Source: Renibacterium sp.
GTDB lineage: Bacteria; Actinomycetota; Actinomycetes; Actinomycetales; Micrococcaceae
Direction: 5' to 3'
Length of the DNA: 64,000 nucleotides
Assembly (NCBI GenBank): GCA_017419405.1
Contig: JAFOLH010000006.1
Location: forward strand, 456,853-520,852
The notes under the pieces are model-generated. The model saw only the letters and a program-made list of their open reading frames with translations, was not told the DNA's origin and made no database searches. The translations under genes and the position numbers were made by a program. Shown here piece by piece: positions 36,876-44,562 of this stretch. The number at the start of each line of letters is the position of its first letter. Positions within the stretch are counted from its first letter, which is position 1.

Positions 36876-38294
36876 CTAGTCCGGGCTGGCTCCGGCGACC
36901 TGACCGGCTGCCGCCCGATTTGCCCGGGAGGTCCGATTTTCGATGCCGACCAGTGACACCACACCGCCGAGCAGCAAAAGCACGGCGGTCACCACAGCGA
37001 CCTGTTGGGTGCTCTCGGTCCCCACAGCGCCGCCCATCATCGCGCCGGCCAAGGCCACCGTCACTAGACCCGCGATCCGGGCCACCGCGTTGTTCACCGC
37101 GGAACCGATGCCGGCCCGTGCTGCGCTGACCGAGCCCAAAATCCCTGCGGTCAACGGGGCCACGGTACAGGCCAAGCCCAAACCGAAAAGGATCAGCGCG
37201 GGCAGCACCTGCCACCAATAGTCGAAGTCCGGGGACAAGGTGAGCAGCCACAAGAAGCCCAGACCGGCCACGATCGGCCCCAATCCCATGAACAGGCGCG
37301 GCCCGAACCGGCCGGCCAGCGAACCGAACCACGAAGCCAGAAACAGCATGAGCACGGTGGAGGGCAAAAGCGCCAGACCCGCGACCGTGGCGCTCATCCC
37401 GGCCACCTGCTGCAAGTACAAGCCCAAAGCGAAGAATCCCAAGGAGAGTGCCCCGTAAATCAAAAAGGTGGCGATGTTGCCCACCCAGAAGTTCCGAATC
37501 GCGAAAAGCGACAAAGGCATCATCGGCTGGGCCGCCCGGCGCTCGTGCAGGACGAAGGCCAACAATGCGAGCGCCCCGAACGAAAACGGGAGCCAGACCA
37601 ACGGACTCCCCCAGCCGAAGGTTCCCTGTTCGATCATGGCGTAGACCAGCCCGCCCAAGCCGAGAACCGCGAGTGCTGCCCCGAGCCAATCGACTTTGGC
37701 CGCCGGATCGCTGGGCGCATCGGATGACCGCAGCCCCCAGAGCAAGGGCAGGCAGACCGCGATCGGCAGCAGATTGATGAAAAAGACAAAGCGCCAGGAG
37801 AGGAAATCGACGGCGACGCCGCCGATCAAAGGAGCCGCGATCGCGGCCACCCCGGTCCAAGCCGTCCATTGACCGATCGCCCGGCTTTGCGCGGCGCCGG
37901 AGAAGGCGCTGATGATCAGCGCCAACGAACTCGGCACCAGCATCGCGCCAGCCACGCCCTGCAAAGCCCGTGCGACGATCAGCATCAAGTCGTTGACCGC
38001 GAACCCGCACAGCACCGATGTCACGGCGAAGCCGATCAATCCCCAATTCAGGATCCGGACCCGGCCGAAGAGGTCGGAGAGACTGCCGGCCACTAAGATC
38101 AAGGCCCCCAGAGTCAGCAAATACGCGTCGACGATCCATTGCTGCGAGGTCAACCCGCCACCGAGTTCCCGAGTGATCGCCGGGAGCGCCAAGTTGACCA
38201 CGCTGCCGTCGAGAATCGATACGAACGAGGCCAGAATCGCAACGAAAAGAACCTTGCGTTGGTGCGGCGTCAAAGCCAACATCGCGGTGGACAT
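36876..38294 (-). CDS. MFS drug exporter (DHA2 family)
   Basis: A 472-residue transporter with fourteen hydrophobic segments. Motif A is GSLSDLFGRVRILNWG, motif C lies near GLVGVAAIAAPLIGG-type residues (WTGVAAIAAPLIGGVAVDFL), and the D1 signature LDGSVVNLALPAI is near residue 28. It exports drugs or dyes against protons. The specific substrate is unknown and no local TetR regulator is present. Confidence 0.87.
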   Translation of the reverse strand: MSTAMLALTPHQRKVLFVAILASFVSILDGSVVNLALPAITRELGGGLTSQQWIVDAYLLTLGALILVAGSLSDLFGRVRILNWGLIGFAVTSVLCGFAVNDLMLIVARALQGVAGAMLVPSSLALIISAFSGAAQSRAIGQWTAWTGVAAIAAPLIGGVAVDFLSWRFVFFINLLPIAVCLPLLWGLRSSDAPSDPAAKVDWLGAALAVLGLGGLVYAMIEQGTFGWGSPLVWLPFSFGALALLAFVLHERRAAQPMMPLSLFAIRNFWVGNIATFLIYGALSLGFFALGLYLQQVAGMSATVAGLALLPSTVLMLFLASWFGSLAGRFGPRLFMGLGPIVAGLGFLWLLTLSPDFDYWWQVLPALILFGLGLACTVAPLTAGILGSVSAARAGIGSAVNNAVARIAGLVTVALAGAMMGGAVGTESTQQVAVVTAVLLLLGGVVSLVGIENRTSRANRAAAGQVAGASPD

Positions 38295-38421
38295 GCACCA
38301 ACGCTACGCCTCGGCCGTGGCACTTCGCCATGCGGGCTTCCAGGTGCTAGATTCCAGGAAGAGATTCCGGCGTTGCGCATACTCCGTGCCCCTGCCGACA
38401 AGCCTGGGAAGAGAGCACCCG

Positions 38422-38952
38422 ATGACGTCCTCAGCAGCTGGTGGTGTGGCTTACCAGCAGCATTTTCTGGCCCGTGCGACGGCGATCTTCGCCGGCCTGC
38501 TGCTGCTGATTTCGCTGGGGCTCGTCTGGTTCCGGGTTGGCGGCGGTTCCAAGGGCCGGGTCCTGGAGGTCACCGGGCTGCAAAGTTTGCTGATCGGCCT
38601 GGGTGGCAGCAACCCGGTCCGGCCACGCGGCGGATTCACGCTTACCGGCCTATTCGCCGGGACCCTCCCGTTCCTGGTCGTCGTGTGCGCTGCCGTCGCG
38701 CTCCTGGCGCTGGTGCTGCTGCCGAGGTTGCGCGGCGTGCGCCCGGCAAGCGTGGTGCTCAGCGCACTGGCCACCCTGTTGCCGATTGCCATGACCTTGA
38801 TGAGCTTCACGATCTTGCGTGCTACCGCCGTGCAGCCCGCCTTGTGGATCATTTTCATCGCTGCCGCAGCCGGGCTCTGCGCGGCGATCGCAGTCTCCGA
38901 CCCCGGGCCGACGCAGAATCCGCCGACCGAACCGCCCGCAGCGCCGGCCTAG
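38422..38952 (+). CDS. Membrane protein of unknown function
   Basis: A 176-residue protein with four hydrophobic stretches (about 18-37, 75-97, 108-130 and 136-158) and a Pro-rich C-terminus (TQNPPTEPPAAPA). Start ATG 38422 follows GGGAAGAGAG. Between spans one and two is a Gly/Arg-rich outer loop. No family recognised. It converges on the tail-cluster control operon. Confidence 0.6.
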   Translation: MTSSAAGGVAYQQHFLARATAIFAGLLLLISLGLVWFRVGGGSKGRVLEVTGLQSLLIGLGGSNPVRPRGGFTLTGLFAGTLPFLVVVCAAVALLALVLLPRLRGVRPASVVLSALATLLPIAMTLMSFTILRATAVQPALWIIFIAAAAGLCAAIAVSDPGPTQNPPTEPPAAPA

Positions 38953-38959
38953 CTCCAGT

Positions 38960-39241
38960 TCAGCCGTCCGCCGGACGGGTCCGCCTGGGACGTCTGGCCC
39001 GGAGCCGCTTGATCAGCACCGGGTCGAGCCGATAGCCGGCTTCGGTGTCCGCCAGGGCATTGAGGATCTGGTAATAGTGCGTTGCGGAAAGTGAGAATTC
39101 TCGCCGGATGGCGTTTTCTTTGGCCGCCGGATAACGCCATTGCAGTCGTTCGAAGCCCAGGATCTGCTCGGCGAGCGTGGGCGGCGCGCCGGTCGTTTCG
39201 ATGACCGCCTGCGGTTTCATCAGCTCGGATTCCGGCCTCAT
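38960..39241 (-). CDS. DUF3263 protein of the tail-cluster control operon
   Basis: A 93-residue DUF3263 protein (ILGFERLQWRYPAAKENAIR, FSLSATHYYQILNALADTEA, then LDPVLIKRLR). The fold is a small helical domain likely to bind DNA. Actinobacterial genomes carry a chromosomal copy elsewhere; here it is the last gene of the repressor operon, with a four-base overlap to the protease gene. This linkage suggests a regulator of the tail genes. Confidence 0.75.
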   Translation of the reverse strand: MRPESELMKPQAVIETTGAPPTLAEQILGFERLQWRYPAAKENAIRREFSLSATHYYQILNALADTEAGYRLDPVLIKRLRARRPRRTRPADG

Positions 39242-39666
39242 CCCGCCAGCTCCCCGAGCCCGGCCAAGGGCGCGTTGCGTTCCACGATCTCCCGGATCAG
39301 CAAGCGTTCCAGAGGTGAAAGCGTCGAAACGTAAACCGCCACGTCGCTGGGCAGCACCGACAGTTGGTGCGCCAGTTCCAGGCAATCATCGGCCAGTCGC
39401 AGGGCATCGATGAACTCGGACTGCTCGATGAGCCGCCGGACGGCCCAAACCGAGGCCTGCCGCTCCTGCTTGCGCCCAGCTCCCACATGCCGGTAGAACG
39501 CGTGTCCGCATTCGTGAGCCAAGGTTGACCGTCGTTGCACGAAACCCAGCTCTGGGGCCAACACAATCGAATGCTCGGCCGCCGAATAAGCCCCCCACCA
39601 GCCGTGCGGCAGGCGTCCTTCCTGAACCGTGACACCGAGATCGGCGGCCACTTCTTCCCATTGCAT
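39238..39666 (-). CDS. ImmA/IrrE-family metallopeptidase
   Basis: A 142-residue protease with the zinc motif HECGH in STLAHECGHAFYRH. In ICEBs1 and Deinococcus, ImmA/IrrE proteins cut phage-type repressors to induce the element. The start is MQWEEV; the frame reaches back into the repressor gene to 39747 but without a better start. Its neighbour, the HTH repressor, is the probable substrate. A basic insert GAGRKQERQ follows the motif. Confidence 0.88.
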   Translation of the reverse strand: MQWEEVAADLGVTVQEGRLPHGWWGAYSAAEHSIVLAPELGFVQRRSTLAHECGHAFYRHVGAGRKQERQASVWAVRRLIEQSEFIDALRLADDCLELAHQLSVLPSDVAVYVSTLSPLERLLIREIVERNAPLAGLGELAG

Positions 39667-39718
39667 GCCTCGAGCATACGTCCGGCCACCGACGATATCC
39701 GGGGAAAGCCCGCACCGC

Positions 39719-40126
39719 TCAGGGTTCGTGCGGCAGGTCGGCGGCACCGATCAAGGGCTCGGCCGTCCGCGCCGCCAAACCGAGCCGCGATTGCGCTGCA
39801 GCATCGGGGGCTGCGGCAGCAGCCGGACGCGCTCCGAGGCGCCGGCCCAGCTCGGCGAGCAATTCGGCGTCCTCGATCAAATCCAAGCGGGGCCGACCGC
39901 GGGGCCGCTCTTTTGCCTCATCGTTGCTGAGGAACCCTGCTGCCACGAAGGCCTCCAGGACCGGGCGCCGATAGGCTCGGGCGAAAGCTGCAACGTTTTC
40001 CGGCCGTGGCGGCACACCGGATCGCTGCCAGCGGGACACCGTGGCTTGGTCCACTCCGGCAGCCTGTGCGATATCCCGTTGCTGAGCTGCCGGCGCGGTC
40101 GCCTTCAGATAGTCAGACCACACCAT
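39719..40126 (-). CDS. XRE-type phage repressor
   Basis: A 135-residue protein with a lambda-type HTH (RDIAQAAGVDQATVSRWQRS, residues about 17-36) and an Ala/Arg-rich C-terminus without a self-cleavage domain. A TAGACT -10 lies seven bases before the ATG, so the mRNA may be leaderless as for many phage repressors. With ImmA downstream it forms a repressor/anti-repressor protease pair. It should bind the repeats at 40137-40268. Confidence 0.85.
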   Translation of the reverse strand: MVWSDYLKATAPAAQQRDIAQAAGVDQATVSRWQRSGVPPRPENVAAFARAYRRPVLEAFVAAGFLSNDEAKERPRGRPRLDLIEDAELLAELGRRLGARPAAAAAPDAAAQSRLGLAARTAEPLIGAADLPHEP

Positions 40127-40136
40127 GCCTTCAGTC

Positions 40137-40159
40137 TAGATGCATAGATGCATATGTTC
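40137..40159. promoter_or_regulatory. Operator repeats at the repressor promoter
   Basis: Two TAGATGCA octamers stand in direct tandem at 40137 and 40145, followed by ATATGTTC at 40152. They overlap the repressor's own -10 and -35 region. ATATGTTC recurs at the opposite promoter, so the repeats are candidate repressor sites. Confidence 0.6.
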
Positions 40160-40212
40160 CGCACTCGCAAAAATCCTTTGCTACAGGGAAGAAAACATTC
40201 GGTTCGGAACGC

Positions 40213-40268
40213 TTGCGGTTTCGAATATGCATGCGTACACTCATAAATATGTTCGTATATATGTTCGA
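40213..40268 (+). promoter_or_regulatory. Rightward promoter with two ATATGTTC operators
   Basis: TTGCGG (40213-40218) and TACACT (40236-40241) are 17 bases apart. ATATGTTC follows at 40247 and 40259, at and just after the expected start of transcription. The 16 bases from 40253 also match the actinobacterial LexA box TCGAAC-N4-GTTCGA at 10 of 12 positions. Induction by SOS is thus possible besides the local repressor. Confidence 0.55.
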
Positions 40269-40296
40269 TTCGACTGCTTCGGGAGATCCCCCCGAA

Positions 40297-40986
40297 ATGC
40301 CCCCGGCACAACTCCGCCTGGTGGCGCTACTAGGCGATCTCGCCGAGTACTTGATCGAGTTGGACCGGAGCACCGAAGAAGCCGGCGCAGCCGAGGTCTC
40401 CTGCGAGATCCAGACCCGCATCGAAGCCTGGCTGGACCGCACCGCGGGGCAAGCCGACAGCCAGCAGAATGCACCCACCGGAGCAGCCGCCGCCACACTC
40501 CTGATCGACCGGCTGAGCGAACTCGACTCGAAAGGAAATTTTGCCATCATGGCCATGGAATTCAGCACCCTGTTAGCGCAGCGCGGCACACTGCGCGGCA
40601 ATCCGACTCCAGGCTGCGCCCAGCCAGATTGCCGCCCCGCCCGCAAGGCGCAGTTCAGCGGCCGCGGAATCGACTGCAGCGATTGCGGCATCACCGCAAC
40701 CCACGCCCTGCCACCGGCGCGGAGCGGCACCGCCCCCGCCTGGTCGAGCGACTGCGCCGGCTACCCGGAAACCATCTGCCGGGCATTGGGGCCGGATCAA
40801 CACGGCGCCGCACTGACGCCCGCAATGATCGCCGACTGGGAGCGTCGCGGGCTGCTCGCCGCCTGCAATGCCGACTCGGTCAAGTCCGGCCGCCCGGCCG
40901 CCCGCAGCGTCCGTCGGATGTATCTGATCCACGACGTGCTGCGGGTTCGGAATGATCTCGAATCGAAGATATCTTCGATTATTTAG
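40297..40986 (+). CDS. Probable activator of the tail operon
   Basis: A 229-residue protein. Residues about 110-130 hold a four-cysteine cluster (CAQPDC then CSDCG), a possible zinc ribbon. The C-terminal part (TPAMIADWERRGLLAACN, then RRMYLIHDVLRVRNDLESKI) resembles the MerR-type helix-turn-helix used by phage DNA-binding proteins. I chose ATG 40297 with GGGAG upstream; the ATG at 40231 lies upstream of the predicted RNA start. It sits alone between the switch and the late promoter. No family name is certain. Confidence 0.6.
   Translation: MPPAQLRLVALLGDLAEYLIELDRSTEEAGAAEVSCEIQTRIEAWLDRTAGQADSQQNAPTGAAAATLLIDRLSELDSKGNFAIMAMEFSTLLAQRGTLRGNPTPGCAQPDCRPARKAQFSGRGIDCSDCGITATHALPPARSGTAPAWSSDCAGYPETICRALGPDQHGAALTPAMIADWERRGLLAACNADSVKSGRPAARSVRRMYLIHDVLRVRNDLESKISSII
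40961..40980. promoter_or_regulatory. 20-bp perfect palindrome before the late promoter
   Basis: AATCGAAGAT and ATCTTCGATT form a perfect palindrome across the last codons of the regulator gene. It ends 16 bases before the -35 of the late promoter. This is the ideal place for an activator dimer. A weak terminator for the regulator is the alternative. Confidence 0.55.
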
Positions 40987-40996
40987 CTTAAAAAGC

Positions 40997-41025
40997 TTGA
41001 CATTATAGCATATATATTCTATAGT
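40997..41025 (+). promoter_or_regulatory. Late promoter of the tail operon
   Basis: TTGACA (40997-41002) and TATAGT (41020-41025) are separated by 17 bases: a near-perfect sigma-70/SigA promoter inside an AT-rich island that contrasts with the GC-rich surroundings. The leader to the tube gene is about 105 bases. Confidence 0.85.
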
Positions 41026-41135
41026 AGAGATAGATCCAGCAAGGCAGATGCCGAGTCTGGAATCTCTTGGAGCTGACCGATCTGGGCCAGCTTTCCTTTC
41101 AACGGGTGCGGCGCCTACGTGAAAGGTTATCCACT

Positions 41136-41690
41136 ATGGGTGTTCCCTCAACTTCTAACGTTTCGGTCGGACAGCCCAAGGCTGGCGGCGGTATTTTCGC
41201 AGCACCGGCCGGAACCGCGATCCCCGCTGACGCGGCGGCTCCCTTGCCGGCCGAATTCGTCGGCTTGGGCTATGTCTCCGACGCCGGCTTGGTCAATACG
41301 GTTGCCACCGAGTCGAATGCGGTGGTCGCTTGGGGCGGCGACCAGGTGCTCAATGCCCGGACCAGCCGTACCGAGACCTTCAAGTTCAGCTTCATCGAAA
41401 CCAATGAGAACACCATGAAACAGGTTTATGGTGCGCAGAACGTCAGCACTGGGGACAAAGGGCTCACGGTGCTGCACAACTCCAAGTCCGCCACTGCTTC
41501 CGTCTACGTGTTCGAGATCCTGCTCGGCGACAAGCGCGCCAAGCGCATCGTGCTCGGCAACGCCCAGGTCACTGAGCTCGGCGATGTGAGCTACCTCGAT
41601 GGCGCAGCCGTCGGCTACGAAGTGACGCTCACCGCGTTCCCGGACAAGAACGGCAACACCGCGATCGAATACATCGCCTCGATCGCCTAA
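41136..41690 (+). CDS. Phage-type major tail tube protein
   Basis: A 184-residue protein. N-terminal Gly/Ala-rich arm (GGGIFAAPAGTAIPADAAAP), then the beta-rich core with LGYVSDAGLVNTVATES, NARTSRTETFKFSFIET and AVGYEVTLTAFPDKNGNTAI, the typical tail tube arrangement of siphophages. It would polymerise into the non-contractile tube. Start ATG 41136 behind GAAAGG. It is the first gene of the late operon; normally a tail terminator gene comes before it, and none is here. A terminator-like hairpin follows. Confidence 0.85.
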   Translation: MGVPSTSNVSVGQPKAGGGIFAAPAGTAIPADAAAPLPAEFVGLGYVSDAGLVNTVATESNAVVAWGGDQVLNARTSRTETFKFSFIETNENTMKQVYGAQNVSTGDKGLTVLHNSKSATASVYVFEILLGDKRAKRIVLGNAQVTELGDVSYLDGAAVGYEVTLTAFPDKNGNTAIEYIASIA

Positions 41691-41697
41691 TTGAGCC

Positions 41698-41757
41698 GGT
41701 GGGGCGGGGGTTCCTGTTTAGCCGCACCCGCCCTCGCCCCACCTATTTTTCTTTTCC
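41698..41757 (+). terminator. Attenuator-like terminator after the tube gene
   Basis: GGTGGGGCG (41698-41706) pairs perfectly with CGCCCCACC (41735-41743), followed by a T-rich run at 41744-41757. Placed after the tube gene and before the chaperones, it can end most transcripts and so give far more tube protein than downstream proteins. Confidence 0.7.
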
Positions 41758-41782
41758 CTTGCGGCCTTCCTGAGAGGAAACC

Positions 41783-42058
41783 ATGGCTTTCATCGTCCCC
41801 GAGTCCCTGCCCGACCACGAGCTCTACGAGTTTCGCTTCGCGGCCGACGGCCCGGTTTACACGCTGCCTTCGAAAGACGACCTGACGATTGGGGACGCCG
41901 AGCTGCTCGAAGCCGGCTCAGTGGAGAAACTGGTCGAATTCTTCCCCGCTGAAGTCCGGGAAAAAATCCGCTCGCTCCGACCGAACCAGGTCGAAGCGTT
42001 GATTGCGGATTGGGTCGGTACGAGCCTGGGAAAATCCGCGGCGTCCTCCGAATCCTGA
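41783..42058 (+). CDS. Tail assembly chaperone, short form (gpG-like)
   Basis: A 91-residue acidic protein (MAFIVPESLPDHELYEFRFA, VEKLVEFFPAEVREKI, SLRPNQVEALIADWVG). Place between tube and tape measure and the overlap with a second frame identify it as the short tail chaperone, equivalent to lambda gpG. It coats the tape measure during assembly. Slippery site at 42028. Confidence 0.82.
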   Translation: MAFIVPESLPDHELYEFRFAADGPVYTLPSKDDLTIGDAELLEAGSVEKLVEFFPAEVREKIRSLRPNQVEALIADWVGTSLGKSAASSES

Positions 42059-42447
42059 GGGAGCACCCGGACGAAGTCGAATACGAACTGATCCGACTGG
42101 GGCTGCGGCTGAGGTGGCTCGGCAGTCCGCTGCTGAGCTTCCGGGACCTGATCCTGATCGTCTCGCTGGCACCACGCGACTCGCCCCTGGTCCGGGTTCT
42201 GAACCCTGACACGGGATGGGACCTGCATGCACATCTGCTCGCGGTCATCTTCGACTCGCTCAACGCGGCGAATTGGCAGCGTGCCGGCGGGAAACAGTCG
42301 ACCCGGCCAAAACCGCTCAGCCGCCCGGGGCAACCAAACAACGAATCGGGCCGGGCCCGGGGCCGCACCGATCTGACCGTGCAGGAATATGCCCGGCAGC
42401 TCGCCCGGCCGCGGCAAGCGCTCCCCCATCCCCCGCCAACCACCTGA
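41783..42447 (+). CDS. Tail assembly chaperone, frameshifted long form (gpGT-like)
   Basis: A -1 shift at the heptamer GGGAAAA (42028-42034; codons GGA AAA after CTG) joins the first 84 codons to the overlapping frame that runs to 42447. It gives a 221-residue protein that continues IRGVLRILREHPDEVEYELI. The second frame has no good start of its own. This is the same device as lambda G/GT (GGGAAAG). The C-terminal part ends Pro/Arg rich. Predicted by sequence, not shown. Confidence 0.8.
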
Positions 42448-42465
42448 ACCCAGAAGGAGGTGCCC

Positions 42466-44562
42466 ATGGCATCTGTGGAAACCCCGAGTTACCTTTCAGC
42501 ACTTTCGTCGCTGAAGGATGCGCTCAAGGAAGTTTTCGGCCAGCTCGAGGCTGAATCGTCGGCTACCGGACGACGAGCCGGCGCCCAGCTGTCCGAAGGC
42601 ATCAAACAGAAACTCAGCGAGGCCGGATCCAGCATCTCTGGCTTCGGCGAATCACTGACCAAAGGGATCACGGCTCCTATCGATGCTGGCAAAACCGCAT
42701 TCTCTGGATTCGCCAGTTTCGTGAAGTCCGTTGAAGACAACTCGACGAACAGTGCGCTGAAAAGTGAGCAAACGCTCAGCGGATCGCTGGACAAGCTGAA
42801 ATCCTCGTTTCTCAGCATCGGCGCAAACGTGTTGCAGGGCACGTTTCCTTTCATCATGAAACTCGCCGACTTCATGACCGCGAACTTCGACAAAATCGCC
42901 GCCAAAGCCTCCGAAATCGGCGTCTTCATTGCGAACAAACTGAGTGGCCTGTGGACCGGATTGACCATGGACAAAGCGGCTCGCGACGGCACCACCGGCC
43001 CGCTTGAAGGCATGGTCGCAGTCGGCGCCAAGATCCGGGCGGTCGCAGACGGTGTCATCGGAATTTGGAACAAGCTAGGCGACGGTCCCCAAAAAGTCAT
43101 CGGGGGCGTAGCTCTTGGTCTGGGCGGTTTGGCGGTGGTGGCCGGCCCGATAGTCTCAGTGTTCGGCGGCATTGCTACGGCGGCATCCGGCTTATTTGGA
43201 TTTTTCGGATTGGTTTCCAGCGGCGTCGCAGGCCTCTTGGGATTCGCTTCGAAGCTCGCCCCGGTTTTCGGCATGCTTTCCGGCGGTGTGGGCGGGTTCG
43301 CCGGAGTCCTGCGAGTGCTGGCCGGACCGCTGGGCTTGATCATCACCGCCATCGGGCTGTTGCTGGCAGCTTCACCGGAGTTGCGCTCTGCTCTGGGCTC
43401 GGTATTCGAACAGTTGGGCAGCGTGCTCGGCAACGTCTTCAGCCAGATCGGACCGGCCTTGGGCCAGCTCGCCGAACTTCTTGGCGGGTTGCTTACGCAG
43501 GCGCTGCAGTCGTTGGGCCCGATGTTAGCCAATTTGGCACCCGCTTTCGGCCAGATCATCGCTTCGGTCATTCCGCTCATCGCAGGATTGATGCCGTTCA
43601 TTTCCCTCTTGGTAGAAACCTTGATCCCGGTAATCCAGGGACTAATGCCTTTGGTCCAAATGGTCTTCGGAGTCATCGCAAGCGTGGTCACCGCATCGAT
43701 GCAAATCGTGCAGGGAATCATCGAAGTAGTCACCGGCCTCATTTCCGGGAATTGGGGACTGGTCTGGACCGGTATCCAGAACGTATTCAGCGGAATCTGG
43801 AATACGATCATCACTTTGCTCGCCGGAGTATGGAACGTCATCACTGCGATCTTCTCTGGCGCATTGAACGCGATTTTCGCCTTCATCATCGGAGTTTTAG
43901 GCGCAATTGGCAGCTTCTTCACGATGATCTGGAACGGAATCGTCGCAGTGGTCAGCGGGGTCTGGAACATCATCCTCTCCGTGGTCTCCGGCGGGTTGAA
44001 CGCTGTCTTCGGCTTCGTCAGCAGCATTCTCGGTGCGATCGGCGGCTTTTTCGCCGGCACCTGGAACGGCATCATCAATGGGGTCAGCGGGTTCATCAGT
44101 GGCTTCCTGGGCTTCTTCTTCGATTTGCCCGGGCGGATCATGGGCGCCCTGTCCGGGGCTGGCCAGTGGCTCGTCGGCGTTGGGCGGAACATCGTCCAAG
44201 GGCTGATCGACGGCGCCGGTTCTTTGCTTCAGAACATCGGAAACTTCTTCCTCAATCTGCTTCCGGATTGGATCGTCGGCCCGTTCAAATTGGCGCTCGG
44301 CATCCACTCTCCTTCGCGGGTCTTCCGCGGTTTCGGCAACAACATCGGTGAAGGCCTCAGCCTCGGCATCGACGACATGCATCCGGTGGTGAACAGTTCC
44401 ATCGAACAACTGGTCGACCTTCCGGCAGTCGAGACTTCCCTCGAACGTCCAGCCGATGCGCAACCGGGCATCAGCAATACCTGGCAGCTGTTCGGGACCC
44501 CGGAGACCTTGGCCCAGCAGATCAACGAACAGCAGCGCTACGCAATGGTAGGAGTGTCATGA
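42466..44562 (+). CDS. Tail tape measure protein
   Basis: A 698-residue protein, start ATG 42466 behind AAGGAGGTG. The N-terminal 110 residues are helical, a central part (about 190-300) is Gly-rich and hydrophobic, and then come repeated WN-(T/V/G)-I units (GVWNVITAIFSGALNAIFAF, GVWNIILSVVSGGLNAVFGF). The C-terminal block FKLALGIHSPSRVFRGFGNN is the typical end of actinophage tape measures. At about 0.15 nm per residue the tail should be near 105 nm long. The stop overlaps the next gene by four bases. Confidence 0.93.
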   Translation: MASVETPSYLSALSSLKDALKEVFGQLEAESSATGRRAGAQLSEGIKQKLSEAGSSISGFGESLTKGITAPIDAGKTAFSGFASFVKSVEDNSTNSALKSEQTLSGSLDKLKSSFLSIGANVLQGTFPFIMKLADFMTANFDKIAAKASEIGVFIANKLSGLWTGLTMDKAARDGTTGPLEGMVAVGAKIRAVADGVIGIWNKLGDGPQKVIGGVALGLGGLAVVAGPIVSVFGGIATAASGLFGFFGLVSSGVAGLLGFASKLAPVFGMLSGGVGGFAGVLRVLAGPLGLIITAIGLLLAASPELRSALGSVFEQLGSVLGNVFSQIGPALGQLAELLGGLLTQALQSLGPMLANLAPAFGQIIASVIPLIAGLMPFISLLVETLIPVIQGLMPLVQMVFGVIASVVTASMQIVQGIIEVVTGLISGNWGLVWTGIQNVFSGIWNTIITLLAGVWNVITAIFSGALNAIFAFIIGVLGAIGSFFTMIWNGIVAVVSGVWNIILSVVSGGLNAVFGFVSSILGAIGGFFAGTWNGIINGVSGFISGFLGFFFDLPGRIMGALSGAGQWLVGVGRNIVQGLIDGAGSLLQNIGNFFLNLLPDWIVGPFKLALGIHSPSRVFRGFGNNIGEGLSLGIDDMHPVVNSSIEQLVDLPAVETSLERPADAQPGISNTWQLFGTPETLAQQINEQQRYAMVGVS

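Noticed and set aside
40231..40296. Start of the tail regulator at ATG 40231, 40249 or 40261
   Set aside because: The first precedes the predicted transcript start, and the second and third lie in operator repeats without ribosome binding sites; ATG 40297 has GGGAG upstream.
41026..41135. Space for a tail terminator or head-tail gene before the tube gene
   Set aside because: Only about 110 bases of leader are present and no frame with a start and ribosome binding site is found.
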